NCBI GenBank assembly: GCA_033002965.1
Contig: JAURVB010012972.1
Span: forward strand, 56,229 to 120,228
Source: Piper betle
Taxonomy: Eukaryota > Streptophyta > Magnoliopsida > Piperales > Piperaceae
Length of the DNA stretch: 64,000 bases
Reading direction: 5' to 3'
The translations under genes and the position numbers were made by a program. The first letter of the stretch is position 1; the number at the start of each line of letters is the position of its first letter. The notes under the pieces are model-generated. The model was given only the letters and a program-made list of their open reading frames with translations. It was not told where the DNA came from and ran no database searches. Shown piece after piece: positions 12,701 through 31,108 of this stretch.

Positions 12701-14008
12701 CTCGGAACCGGCTCGGCGGCCCCGACTCATCTATGACCTCAGCGTGGCCAATGGAGGCGGCGGCTCGCCGGAAAACGGCAAAACAGAGGCCGGCCGTGGT
12801 GGTTGCTAGATCCGGCCGGCCACGGCGGCGACGGCCTCCGCTCCGGTCAGGAAGCGTCACTAGGTGGTCGAGGGTGCTGAGGCGACCACCTGATCGTGGT
12901 GGCGATGCTCGCCGGCGGCGGAATCGGCGACGCGACCGAAATGTAGCCGCGGCGCTAGGCGAGCCGATTCCGACGTTGCGGCGGCCTGGCAGCGGCCGGG
13001 GCTGGTCGGGGTGGCACGGCGACGCCGTGGCGGAGCTGGGCGGCGACGATCGGCGGCCGGGCGGCGCCGACAGCGGCGGCGGCGACGCTGCACAGTGGCG
13101 GCGTCGGGGTTTGGGCGTGGGGAGAAAATGGCGTCGTGGAGAAGAAGGGTTGGGTGGCAAACTTGTAATTAAGACTTGACTCGTCTCCGGCTCGAGTCAA
13201 GTTTAATAACTAGGTCGTATTAAATCCTAAAAAAATTCATAAAAATCGGGAAAAATCCCGTAAAATCAAACAACATCAAAAAAAATCATAATGATATGCT
13301 CTAGAGCTATCAACCCACCCGAAATGCCCGTAACACATCCTGACGCAATAAACGACCTAAAACTAATTCTACGATCCATTATATGTAAAAATAATAAAAA
13401 AAATCACTGGCATACTCTCATATGTTCTGATAACTCATTCTGTTCTGCTGTGTTCATGACGTTATCATCATATACTTGGGTACGCATGACCCTCATAGCT
13501 CATACACGCGACCGGCGTCGGCTCGGTACACGTGTCCTGAAACTGACTCAATTCAAAAAAAATAACGGTCGACTCGACCGGTTCTGAATATAAAACCCTA
13601 ACTCGAATCGTGGGTTTTACAGGCGATGACGGATTTTTGCACGGCGCGCAGAGGGTGGCGAAGACACGAGCAGAGGGTGGCGGTCTGGCGGAGGTAAGCG
13701 GTGCAAGCAGGGGAACAGAGGCAGGCAGCGGCGGGCACGGTGTGCAAAGGGTGGCGGAGCTGAGGCATGCAGTCACAGACTGTGGCAGTTCGGCGGGAGG
13801 CAAGGGGGAGGGCAGGCGGCGGTGAGATGAATAGTATTTTCATTGTTAGGGTTTGGAAGTTGGGCTTGATTTTGGACCATCCACCGCGTTGCTCGGGCCC
13901 GACGGACAAGTCGACATTAGCTCGGTCGGACAAGTTTTGTCCGATAAAATTTTGAACAAACGCGGACAATAACTTGTCCGACATCCATCCGACCAATGCC
14001 CACCTCTA
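9735..14008. mobile_element. hAT-type non-autonomous element with a nested LTR
   Basis: The element begins TAGGGGTGGGTGC and ends TGCCCACCTCTA, imperfect terminal inverted repeats of the hAT style. It is flanked by a perfect 8-bp duplication GCTCTCCC (9727-9734 and 14009-14016), which fits hAT transposase. Both ends carry dense sub-terminal copies of CCGA/TCCGACC motifs. Internal GC-rich segments (10531-10695 and 13622-13825) contain many GGCGG/GGCAG units; no transposase was seen. Removing the nested LTR (10696-13621) leaves a host element of about 1.35 kb. Confidence 0.85.
10696..13621 (-). mobile_element. Probable solo LTR of repeat family A (copy A2, about 2.9 kb)
   Basis: On the minus strand it starts TGTAAAACCC and ends GGGGTGTTACA. 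It contains a TATA-like CCTATTATATGAATCC and CCTATATATATAG near 11850 and 11825 and a GC-rich leader-like stretch at 12470-13170. No primer site, gag or pol lies inside or beside it, which is why it is called a solo LTR. The flanks GGCAG and GGCGA are only an approximate target duplication. TGTAACACCC-type ends and multi-kilobase length are usual in the Tekay/Del chromovirus lineage; that assignment is inference. Confidence 0.6.
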
Positions 14009-14365
14009 GCTCTCCCCCCACTAGGGCCGAGCCGAGTTGGGATAACTTGGCTCGTTTGCCATACCTAATCTCAATTAAACATGCAAAAACTCAACCAATG
14101 ATTAACTAGACGTTATAATTTCGTATTCGTTAAAACATATCTCTTGGATTGACTTTGTTGCATATAAAAATTAATTTTTTGGTAGTTTATTTTATATTCC
14201 CTTTTCATAAAATATAATTTAAATAATAAAGTAACAATATATTGCAACTAATAAAACAAAAAATATGATGTCTTAACTCATATTTATTCATATTTATACT
14301 TTGTATATGCAAATGTTTTCCTCCTTATTTAACCACTAAGGTATGGTTTTTTACATAATACCTAA

Positions 14366-14799
14366 TAGGGTTGTTAATTAAATAAGTCAGCTCATAAGTA
14401 TTTGACGTTCAACTTGGATCGACTTGATTCGAACTCGAATCCTTCGAACCAAGTTTGAGCAAGGTGTGCTCGACTCAACTCGACTCATTTATAACTCGAA
14501 TTTGACTCGAAATCGACTCGATAAAATAATATAATAATATAGTCTTTATATATATTTATATATTAATAAATTTAATTATAATTGGTTATATTTATTTATA
14601 TACAACATAATAACAAAGTAGTGAGATAGCATAGATGATAGGTATTCAAGTTGAAGTCTTGGCAGTTGTTTAAGTCGAGCTCTAGCATGCATGTTCAAAA
14701 CTCGTTCGATCTCGAGTCAAGTTCGAATGAACTTCGAACTATTCGATCCAAATTCGAACACAAGTTGAGCTCAGCTCGCTTGCTCATTTAGTAGCCCTA
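14366..14799 (+). mobile_element. Family B hAT-type MITE-like element (copy B1)
   Basis: It starts TAGGGTTGTTAAT and ends GTAGCCCTA. Flanks ATACCTAA and ATACCTAC agree at 7 of 8 positions. The interior is rich in ACTCGA/GAGCTCG phrases and ends in a stretch related to the start in inverted orientation. It has no coding capacity. Related copies are at 24318-24901 and 32343-32801. Confidence 0.75.
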
Positions 14800-14807
14800 A
14801 TACCTAC

Positions 14808-15124
14808 CATTATTGAATCAACCGCACGCACCCAACATGTAAGCCGCAAGAACCCCACACGTAAACAGCACGTGATCCAGCGTCCTCTCGGACTACTCCA
14901 ATTCTACGGCAAGCTTGCCGGTGAAGCAACTTTCTCCTGCCGCCAGCCTCCCCTCGGTCCAGCCAGGCTCGCCGCCCCGAACCCGACTCACCCCCATCGT
15001 GTCCGTCCAGAATGTGGCCTCCTGTCCGTCTTCCTCGATCGGAAAAGCCTAGGTTTGCTCCTCACATTTGAGCTCCAGAGGAAAGCAATTTGAGCGAGGG
15101 TTTCTTGTTTTTGCCGCGAATTCG
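14808..15124. other. Upstream flank of the exchanger pseudogene
   Basis: GC-richer than its surroundings and plausibly the former promoter and 5' leader. No start codon upstream of 15125 gives a longer recognisable exchanger frame. Confidence 0.4.
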
Positions 15125-16644
15125 ATGGGGGCGAGATCGCGGCGATTCCACTTTCGCGCTTTGTTCAATGGCGCCTGCACTTTTGTGGTGATTTACTTGT
15201 TCTACAATCGTGTTGATATCATGCGAAAGCCTTTCCTTGCGCAAAATGTCGTTCGTACTTCGTCGGAGTTGATCCATGGTAATGAGTTGCACAGGAGGAG
15301 GTCGAGTGAAACTGGTGTTGAATTGAGTAGAATTATTCTTGCAAATGGTTCCGATTTCGCTAGTAATTTGACTCGCGAGGTTCCTGCCTTGTGCACTGGA
15401 TTGATGAATAACAACGGTTGTTTGTGGCTGATAAGAACGTTCAGATTGATAACAAGTGCTTCATCAGGGATGTGTGTTTCTTTCTTGTGCCACTGATGGC
15501 TCTTACGTTGATTCTTTTTGTTGGGAGAATAACTTTTGGCGGGGCTGTTGCGTTTGTGTCGATTTATGCGCTTTATTCACTTGTGGTAGCTGCCAACGAA
15601 TTTTTGAGGAAGCATGCGATGAGGATGCGGATTGATGCAGTGACTCCTTTGCTTCCAGTCCGAGGAAGCATTTTCTCTCCTGGCATTGAGGATGAGGAAT
15701 CTATCCATAGCCCTCTTTTAGACACCATCGGCATAATGATGCCACAGTTGATGTGGGCATCACATGTGTCAATCTATTCAAATCACGGTCTTAAAGTTTC
15801 AGAAGCAGAAAGCTCTCCAGAAGTGTGAGGATGGAATATTGACGAGGAGTTTGGCACTGCATCCTGTACATGTTCCAAGGCAGTTTCATTTATGGAGTTG
15901 CCTTTAACTATACCAAGAAGGCTTACTATACCCATTATAGAAGAGGGAAGATGGTCTTAAGGATATGGGGTTGCCAGTGCTTGCTTAGCACCTTTTCTAT
16001 TGGCATTTCTGTGGGATAGGGGTCACCCGGGATCACATTTTGGTATAGCTGTATATATTGCTCGCTGCCTCGTTGGTGCAGTTCTTGGATCCCTTGCAAA
16101 CTTTTTCACGAGGCCAGACCAACTCCCCAAAGGGTTCTATTTCCTTGGGTTTTCGGAGGGTTCTTATATTATATTGTTCTACATTGTTGCTAATGAAGTC
16201 GTTGCTCTTTTGGGGGCCTTTGGTGTTATTTTGGGGATGAATCCTTCTTTTCCTGGGTTGACAGTTTTGGTATGGGGAAATTCCATGGGTGATTTACTGT
16301 CCAACATTGCGCTGGCCATGAGTGGTGATGACAGAGTGCAAATTGCTATGTCAGGATCATATGCAGGCTCCATGTTTAACACTCTGGTTGGTTTGGGAGT
16401 TTCGTTATTGATTGGAGCTTGGCCAGGACGACTAACTTCATTTGCTATTCCCAAAGTTAATAGCCTCTTCTGGACAGTAGGTTTTCTTGTTTCTGGACTT
16501 GTTTGGGCTCTTCTTGTTTTACCAAGGAATGGCATGCGACCTAGCAAGTTGTTAGGGGTTGGACTCATTACTCTTTACGTGGTATTTCTAACTATCAGAA
16601 TATGTTCTGATAGCAGATTATTATCAATTAGGGGCGTACATTGA
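15125..16644 (+). pseudogene. Cation/calcium exchanger (CCX type) pseudogene
   Basis: Intron-less relic of a vacuolar or endomembrane cation/proton (Na+/Ca2+ exchanger superfamily) antiporter. The N-terminal part (15125-15417) reaches the family's CxGL motif; then the sequence jumps, with a frame change at about 15418, to VADKNVQIDNKCFIRDV. The interval that should hold the first exchanger (alpha-1) repeat, on the order of 120 residues, is therefore deleted. From 15418 a single frame continues to 16644 but is interrupted by TGA at 15826-15828 and TAA at 15958-15960. The second (alpha-2) repeat is well kept, with GNSMGDLLSNIALAM and later GLVWALLVLPRN. The lesions rule out a full-length exchanger. 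A short protein from the ATG at 16000-16644 is possible in principle, but nothing supports it. Confidence 0.9.
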
Positions 16645-17832
16645 TACAGTCAGCGACAAGTTGGTATATTGTGATGTGTATATCCCTTTCTGGTGTCGCC
16701 CATGCAGTGATTATATGATGTATCCTGTTTTGGAGACGACTAGATGTGCTCTTGTGAATTATGATTCCATGGCATTGTAAAGATCCTCTCTAGTGATCCA
16801 GAAACTGTAAAGTCTTAACAGAGAAGTTGGCTTTTTCTCATAGAGCTTAAATGAAATTTTAAGTAACTGCTGCAAACATCTGCTATTCTCCTTCAGTAAG
16901 CCTGCTACGCATATGATTATTACATTACTTGAGGGAAACTTGAATGGAGTTCTGAAAAGTTAATGGAGGTACATCTTCTATTTACTGCATTTATTATACT
17001 TTTAATCCCCAATTAGCGGGAAAGGAGGACGATGCCGGCAAAGCTCCATCTGAGATAATTGTTTTCTCGATCTGTCCTTTTTTGCACTGTATGATGTTTA
17101 TACTGCACGCACCTTCTTTAGAGCTGTAACTTTGAGATATTACAGTTGATAAAATGCCTTGTATATATCGGTTTATAATGAACTAGTATGCACCCATTCA
17201 CCGAAGGTAAGCTATAATGTTTGTATCCTTTGTCTTGGTTTGTTAGTTATAAACAAACAACAAACTAATGTTTGCGTTAAATCACACTTTTCTGATTTAT
17301 GAAAATTCTTTTGTTAGTACGGTTTAATGAGATACATGGTAATTGGCTGTTAAAACATTCAGTGCCAAATTTGATGAAATGAAGAAGTATTAAACAATGC
17401 TCTTAATGCGGGGGCCATCTGAAACAGGAACTTTGATCTATGAGCTCTCTCAGATGTTTGTAGGTCTTTCTTGCTCGTCTCAAAATTGCTTCTTGTCTCA
17501 GGAGTGACAACATCATGATGATGCTTTACTTGTTTACACTTTTACTACGTCTTTAGTTGCACCGCCTGCTATCAAACATCTGCCTATATCATGTTTTCAG
17601 GAAAAAGAATTCATCTCTTTTGCATCATCTGCCCCAAACGAGATGCCATGTTTTGCACTTCTACCAACTGAATCTGATTCTTTTCCTGTGGTTAGTGATA
17701 AATCAAAACACGAGGGTGTTTTGTTGCATCCGCCCAGCCTTTGGAACTCGGAAAATGCAAATAACTGTAGCGGACGTAGTGCAAGCGCGCACTGCATCTT
17801 GGTAGTACAAACGACAAGACAACGATCTCCGT
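16645..17832. other. 3' flank of the exchanger pseudogene
   Basis: No family-level coding similarity recognised. The stretch 17600-17832 has an open minus-to-plus exon-like look (preceded by TTTTCAG, reading EKEFISFASSAPNEM) but I cannot place it in any family. It is cut by the hAT element at 17841. Confidence 0.4.
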
Positions 17833-17840
17833 GTTGCCTG

Positions 17841-18640
17841 TATGGCTGCAAAAATTGGAATCGGAATCGGAATCGGTTTTCAAAGGAGTCGGAATGGGAA
17901 TCGGAATTAGTCTAAATCGGATAGGAATCGGTTCAGTTGAATCGGCCTGAATCGGTCTTATACACAAATTTTAACTTAATCAAAATTAGTGGGTTATTAA
18001 TATAAAATATGTCATTTTGATATAATTTTCATGTTATAATATGTATTATGTTTTATGATATTTTTTCATATTTTTGGAATTTTTTAAATTATTTAGAGTT
18101 AGTTATTATTTTTAACTCGAGTCGGACTCGAATCAAGTTTTAATTACAAGAATGTCACTTATATTTCATCCCTTCTCCGCCTCTTGCCACCTTGCCGCCC
18201 TGTCGCCCCCTCGCCCCGGTCCCGCCCCGTAGCCGCCCCTATTGCCCAGTCGCCGCCTTATTGCCCCGTCGCCGCCCTCCTCGCCTTCCACCGCCGCCTG
18301 GCGCCGCGGCCTCGCAGCTCGCCCCGCACCTGCCTCGCCGCCCAGTCGCCTCCCTCACTGCTCGCCCTCGCCGCCCCGTCCCACGCCGCCCGTTGCCCCC
18401 CAGCCCTAGTCCCCCACGGTCGCCCGTCGCCGCCCTTGCCGCCTCCTCGTCGCCGGCTGGAATCGGCCAATTCGAGCCAATTCTGGAATCAGTTCGAATC
18501 GGAGTGAAATCGGCTCGAATCGGCCGATTCGTAGACCGATTCGAGCCTAGCCGATTCACTTTATTTTTAAAATCGGATCGTCACCGATCCGAATTAAATC
18601 GGCCGATTCCGATTAAAATCGGCCGAGTTATGCATCTGTG
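17841..18640. mobile_element. Second hAT-type non-autonomous element
   Basis: The ends TATGGCTGCAAAAATTGG and, inverted, CACAGATGCATAACTCGG are related, and the 8-bp flanks GTTGCCTG (17833-17840) and GTTGCCGG (18641-18648) differ at one base. Sub-terminal arrays of GAATCGG/AATCGGCC fill 17860-17960 and 18460-18630. The middle (18175-18470) is a very C-rich tract of CGCC/GCCGCC units, open in several frames for compositional reasons only. No transposase is present. Confidence 0.75.
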
Positions 18641-18648
18641 GTTGCCGG

Positions 18649-19397
18649 TAGGAGCAAGTCACCTCTCTGTTCTTTTCCTCCCTGCCTTGAGGTCTTCCCT
18701 TCGGGAGCTACTAATACAGGCAAGCATGGGCACTTATTAACACAATTGCTACTCGTCTTCTCTTTTCTTGTTAAGATATCCGATCCATTGGAGTTTGTGA
18801 CTAAGACATCACATAGAAAATATCAGCATTGGAGACGATGAAAATGTATTAATGAATCCTTGCACTTCAATAAATAATTTTAAATTTTCTTATTATTTTC
18901 CGTACTATTTAAATATAAATTTTACCTACAATAAATTGTTCATATCTTATTCCTCTTTGTTACGTATAATTCATATATCTATTCATCGTGAGATAGACCT
19001 GTCAAATTCCTTTTTATTTATTTGGTAGAAGCTCAAAATTTAATAGATGTTATGTGGAAATATATAAGCATTTGAAAAGTTTTTAACATGAATAAATATT
19101 TCCATGTTTATATTTTTGTTAGGTCTTACATCAAATTAGAATTTTTATAAATAAAATATAAAACTATGCTTCGGTGGATCAACTTAAACGTGAATATAAT
19201 TTAATTAAATTTCTAAATATCCAAGAAAATCTAATGTATGATAATAATGTAATTAAGAGCAAATAGTGGGCCATATGGTGCTCTCAGCCCCTCCACCAAC
19301 AGTCTTAGCAACTTGATCAACCACTAATCACGTATCAAGCCTTCCCACCCTCCCACCGGAAAACTTCTCCGATCATCTTCTCCGGCGACACGGCACC
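18649..19397. other. Intergenic DNA and probable promoter of the COPT5-like gene
   Basis: AT-rich up to about 19270; then a C-rich leader-like stretch runs to the ATG. No obvious TATA box in the usual position was picked out. Confidence 0.45.
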
Positions 19398-19823
19398 ATG
19401 ATGCACATGACCTTCTACTGGGGGAGGAAGATGGTCCTCCTCTTCGATTCATGGAAGACCGACTCTTGGACCTCCTACTCCCTCTCCCTCCTCGCCGTCT
19501 TCCTCTTCTCCCTCTTCCTCCAGTACATGGAGGACCGCCGCCGCCGCTTCAAGCTTCTCTCCTCTTCCTCCTCCTCCTACGATGCCATCGGTGCGCCTCT
19601 CCTTCCTCTCCGGCCGCGCGGCGGCAAGAGCTCGGCGAGGTTCGCCGTCGCGCTGCTGTTCGGGATCAACTCCGCGATCGGGTACTTGCTGATGCTGGCC
19701 GTCATGTCGTACAACGGCGGCGTGTTTGTAGCGGTTGTGCTTGGGCTCGCCGTGGGGTATCTGGTTTTCAGAAGCGGCGAGGGGGAGCTGGTCTTTGTTG
19801 AAAGCCCCTGCGCCTGCGCTTGA
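19398..19823 (+). CDS. COPT5: COPT5-like copper transporter (CTR family)
   Basis: Single exon, 141 residues, the normal size for plant COPT proteins. These form trimeric channels for Cu(I); COPT5 members act at the vacuole/prevacuole in copper remobilisation. The N-terminus MMHMTFYWG carries the Met-rich copper-binding start and the family's FYWG motif, followed by TM1 (about residues 27-43). TM2 has the diagnostic MxxxM (M99-M103) and TM3 the GxxxG (G116-G120). The protein ends in a Cys-containing CACA, as expected for COPT5-like proteins. The start is the first ATG of a frame that matches the family from residue 1. Third positions are highly GC-rich. The assignment to the COPT5 subgroup rests on the N-terminal and SYNGGVF regions. 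Confidence 0.92.
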   Translation: MMHMTFYWGRKMVLLFDSWKTDSWTSYSLSLLAVFLFSLFLQYMEDRRRRFKLLSSSSSSYDAIGAPLLPLRPRGGKSSARFAVALLFGINSAIGYLLMLAVMSYNGGVFVAVVLGLAVGYLVFRSGEGELVFVESPCACA

Positions 19824-19872
19824 TCTGGATCTCTCTCTCTCTCTGCAACTTCTCCTCTGTTGTGGTAAAAAA

Positions 19873-20630
19873 TTGGATCTTTTGGTTTTATGTGGCTTCA
19901 TATGTAGTTTACCAATCTGAAATGTTTGTAAGATCTTTATTCTATATGCATGTTTTTTCATTGCTTCTTACTGTAAACCTCTCGTTGAGATTTCCTTGTG
20001 AAAATCAACCTGTTAATACTTCTTTCCACTGCGTCCTTGTGAAATTTGATCCCGTGTTGGTTGGTGGGAGGAGGAGATGAACATATCAATATATATTAGA
20101 TTAAATTGGGAATAGACAGACTTGTTTGATTTGGATCTTTTGGTTTGTGTGGTGTTGTGTGATTTTCCAATCTGGATTGTTTGTAAGATCTTATTTTGAT
20201 GCTTTTCGATATGTATGTTTTGTTATTGCTGTTGGTGTTATCCTCGTGAAATTCAACTGGTTGAAAATTCTTTCTACTTCGTCCTCCTTGTGAAATCTGT
20301 CTTCATTTTGGTTGGTTGGAAGAGGAGGTGAACATATCAATAAATACAGATTAAATTGGGAATAGATAAACTTGTTTGATTTGGATTTTTTGGTTTACTT
20401 ATGTGATTTTTCAATCTGAAATGATTGTAAGATTTTGGTTTGATGCTTCTATGTGTATGTTTAGTCATTGCTTTTGGTGTTATCCTCGTGAAAATGAACC
20501 TGCTAATACTTCTCTCTGTTGTGTCCTTGTGAAATTTGATTTCATTTTGGTTGGTTAGAGGTGCAGATGAACAAGCTAATATATACAAATTAAATTGAGA
20601 CTTGATGGACTTGTTTGATTTGGGTAGTTG
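19873..20630. repeat. About three tandem 240-260-bp repeats downstream of COPT5
   Basis: The phrase TTGGATCTTTTGGTTT followed by CAATCTGAAATG.TTGTAAGAT, then TTATCCTCGTGAAA and TTGGTTGGTNGGAGGAG, recurs starting at about 19873, 20131 and 20381, with a partial fourth start at about 20620. Units are clearly diverged. The first lies in what should be the 3' UTR of the transporter gene. No coding function is suggested. Confidence 0.85.
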
Positions 20631-21599
20631 TTGATTAAATGATTTACCCAGGTCATTGGCCCTATATAGAGTTATTGCGAAATGCGTTCTAGGGTGCTCA
20701 ATGATGGAGAGATTCTAGAGCAGATGCAAAAACTTGCATGAATTGCATTTATTAGTCTAAATCCAGTTTTCTTTTCACATTCTGTAGGCGTGATCAGTGG
20801 GTACATTATGATGTTCTTGGAATGGGCCTTCATGATTTGGGCAAATTGGAGATTGTACAGATTAAACTTTCTGAAAACACATTGAGTGGGCAAAAAATAA
20901 CTTTCTGAAAACATGTTTTTTTCCATCTTCTGAAAACATTTTGATTTTGGTATAGAGTGACTAGTGAGCTTGTATAAGTTGTGAACCTCGTTGGCAAAAG
21001 TTGGTGTGAAGGTACCAACTAGTTAAACCACTTGCAGCCATAGTTCGCATTAAATGGATGAGATGTAACTTCTTGGTGCTCCGGTTTTGAAGATGCAAGG
21101 CCTTCCTAAACCGTAAGATTGTAGCTAGATGACTCTAAACATAAATGAACCTTATAAAGGGAGATTTGAGTGGCTTTATTTGCTTACTGTTCTCCTGATT
21201 AGTCACTTCGATCTATGGTATGGTATAAAAGTAAAAAACTCTTCCGGCGCTTATGAAGTGATAATTCTTGAAATCATTATAAATTTCTCTGCTGTATTTT
21301 CCATTGGCTCGAGTCGTATGGCAGGCACTCCTATTATTATGACAATGCTTAACGGAACCACTTGTTCAAAAACCGAAGCTGTTTGGAAAGGAATAACTTT
21401 GAATATTTATTTTGACTAACAGAAAAGTGTTCTTGATGCTAGAATATATTTTTTTGTTTCTTTCTTTTTGCTTTGATTATCTTAATTCCTATAGTACGAA
21501 AATTTGCAGAAAAGTATTACTGGACTTCCAAAATCCAAACGTTTGGAAATCCCCTTAATGGGAATCTCTGCAATGAGAAGTCGCTAGTCCAGGTCCAGG

Positions 21600-21774
21600 T
21601 CGTATGGTTTGACAAGATGCTCGAGAGCCCTAAGTCTGCCAAGTACCTTTTTTTATAATCACCCATTAATTGTGAATTACGAAATAATCTTTTAACCAAT
21701 TCGGTAGTTACAAAAGGGAGTACTTGGCGGATTTAGGGCTCCCGAAAATTTTCCTGCCTACAGACCATACAATG
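21600..21774. repeat. Long imperfect inverted repeat (hairpin)
   Basis: The arm around 21600-21669 is largely complementary to that around 21700-21774; the core GAGAGCCCTAAGTCTGCCAA pairs with TTGGCGGATTTAGGGCTCCC. The loop is about 30 bases. It could be a small foldback transposon or a microRNA-like precursor; sequence alone does not decide. Confidence 0.7.
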
Positions 21775-22739
21775 TGGATTCATTTATTTCAAATGGCCCT
21801 CAACTTGTTTGCATATGTTTCTTTCTCCAAAATAATTATGTGCATTGTTTCTCCAAATATTATCTTTAACTCTTTGCATCTCAGTTATAAACTATAGTTA
21901 CAAGGCTTTGAGAAAACTATGAGTTGCATGGATGCATTGTTTTTCGTCTCCTCTCACTTTATTCTATCTGGATCTTTCACAAGTCTTGTGGACTAGAGGG
22001 GATTGGTTTGATAGACTCAAGTGTTTGGTCATCTCTGAGGCAAATATGCATCCGTTGCGCAAAAGCAACTGTGTAATATATCCTTTTGACGTAGTGATAC
22101 ATACTTTATTTGATTAATAGGATGAAACTTAGAACAATTGTAGAGTGACAATACTGATGAAAGGTAGTGGTGTATTAGCCTGTTGCCCGAATAATGTAGG
22201 TTTCCTTCTTATCATATGTAGCTGAAACTTGTTTCAAAATATTTTAATTATTAATTTATAATGAAACACTGATGTTTTACCATTTGTTTCTGAAACTCAA
22301 AGTTTTTGGGAAGGGAATTATATTATTATACAAGCAAAAACTCGTGTGATGCGTGGGGTATGCGTGAAATTTTTTAATAATGTATATTACGAATATACTA
22401 AATTAATTTCAAAAAAATATTACTATATTATTGTTAAATAAAAATAATGAATATTTACTTAATTTTATCAACAAATATAGTTCTAGACAAATATTAAAAG
22501 TAATTTTAATTTAAATGAGTAAAAAAATTTAATAATTAAATTGAATTTATTTTAATTTTTTTAAAAAAATTGGATTGAACTATGTTCTAAGTTTTTTCTT
22601 AATAATAAATAACAATATATAAATAAATAAAAAATTATAAAAAATTAAATTAAGTATGTATTATTAAGTGACAAATTTTATCTTAGTAGTATAATTATTA
22701 ATGTATTAAAATTTATCTAGTTTTTAAAATACCAAATTT

Positions 22740-22920
22740 GAGTAGAAAGATACTCTAACATTTTTCTAATAATAAATAATAGTAATAATTTTAAATTGAG
22801 TAAGTATTAATAGACCTATAAAACTACTGCCGGGTCAAAATCAACACAATGAAAGAAAGGTCTACAACACGATGAGAGTTTAAAAAACACAGCGCTTTAA
22901 TGTGAGGGAATTGATTACTT
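22740..22920. repeat. Dispersed unclassified repeat, copy 1
   Basis: Shares an ordered series of phrases with 63735-63935 (an ACTC(T/C)AA start, AATAATAAT tract, ATAAAACTA, then GCGCTTTAATGT), indicating two old copies of one AT-rich repeat. Confidence 0.5.
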
Positions 22921-23734
22921 GAACATTTGTCACATACAAGCAAATTTTTAAAATTTAATACATGAACAAATATGAGGAAATTTTTATTAAGAATAAATCT
23001 AGACAACTTAATATTCCTCAAAGCATTGTATCTTTGGGGCAGAATTTATAGAGATATGACATTCCTAATAAGAAAAATTTAATTCCTATGAAATAAGAAA
23101 CGGTAAGAATTTTATTTTGCCCTCTTTCAAGAATATAAGGTTTATAACACTACAAAAACTCGCATACCTTTTTTATTTTCTTAGTATCTATATATTTACT
23201 TAATATAATTAGTTAAATTCTCTTTTATTGGATGATGTTCTTATATTTTTCAAGTTTTGTAGGACTATTTTATAGAATAATAATTGATTAGGCACTTTCA
23301 AAATTTTAACATAGTTATTTCTATCTTTTCTTCTTATTTAGATAACGACATTTTCATTGCTTCAAACTAAATCTTCGTCTAATTGGGCGATAAGGTGACA
23401 ACACGCAAGGTATTGATGACAAGGCCACACTTAGGGCTAAGGCCTTTATACATTTATTATAAATATTTTATTTAATTTAGATCATCCGATTATATTAGGG
23501 CCCAATTTAAGGAAAACCTTATTATTGCATTGAATTAAAAAAAACATTGTTTCATTAATTAAGCCAAGTTAAAATTTTCCCCCTAATTTATCCTTTAATC
23601 TAGACCGTCTATTTATATTATATTAACGGCCTTAATTTAAAATCGGAATTCCTTTTAAGAAACCTTTTTTCGTGTATAAAGTTATAATCTTTCCCCACAG
23701 ACCGGGACCCTGAACCTCCTCCTTCCCTTCGGCC

Positions 23735-31108
<7,374 letters not shown>

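Larger units (their letters stand above)
20631..23734. other. Intergenic DNA upstream of RBX1 copy 1
   Basis: No gene recognised. It holds a long imperfect hairpin at 21600-21774 and part of a dispersed repeat at 22740-22920 (described separately). Short exon-like phrases at about 20787-20870 and 21129-21420 could not be tied to a family. Confidence 0.5.

Noticed and set aside
12669..13179. Overlapping frames of up to 163 codons on both strands
   Set aside because: They lie in the GC-rich part of a solo LTR, are Arg/Pro/Gly-rich in all phases, and match no family.
18184..18740. Pro/Arg-rich frames of 107-182 codons
   Set aside because: Made by the C-rich core of a hAT-like element; open in several phases for compositional reasons.
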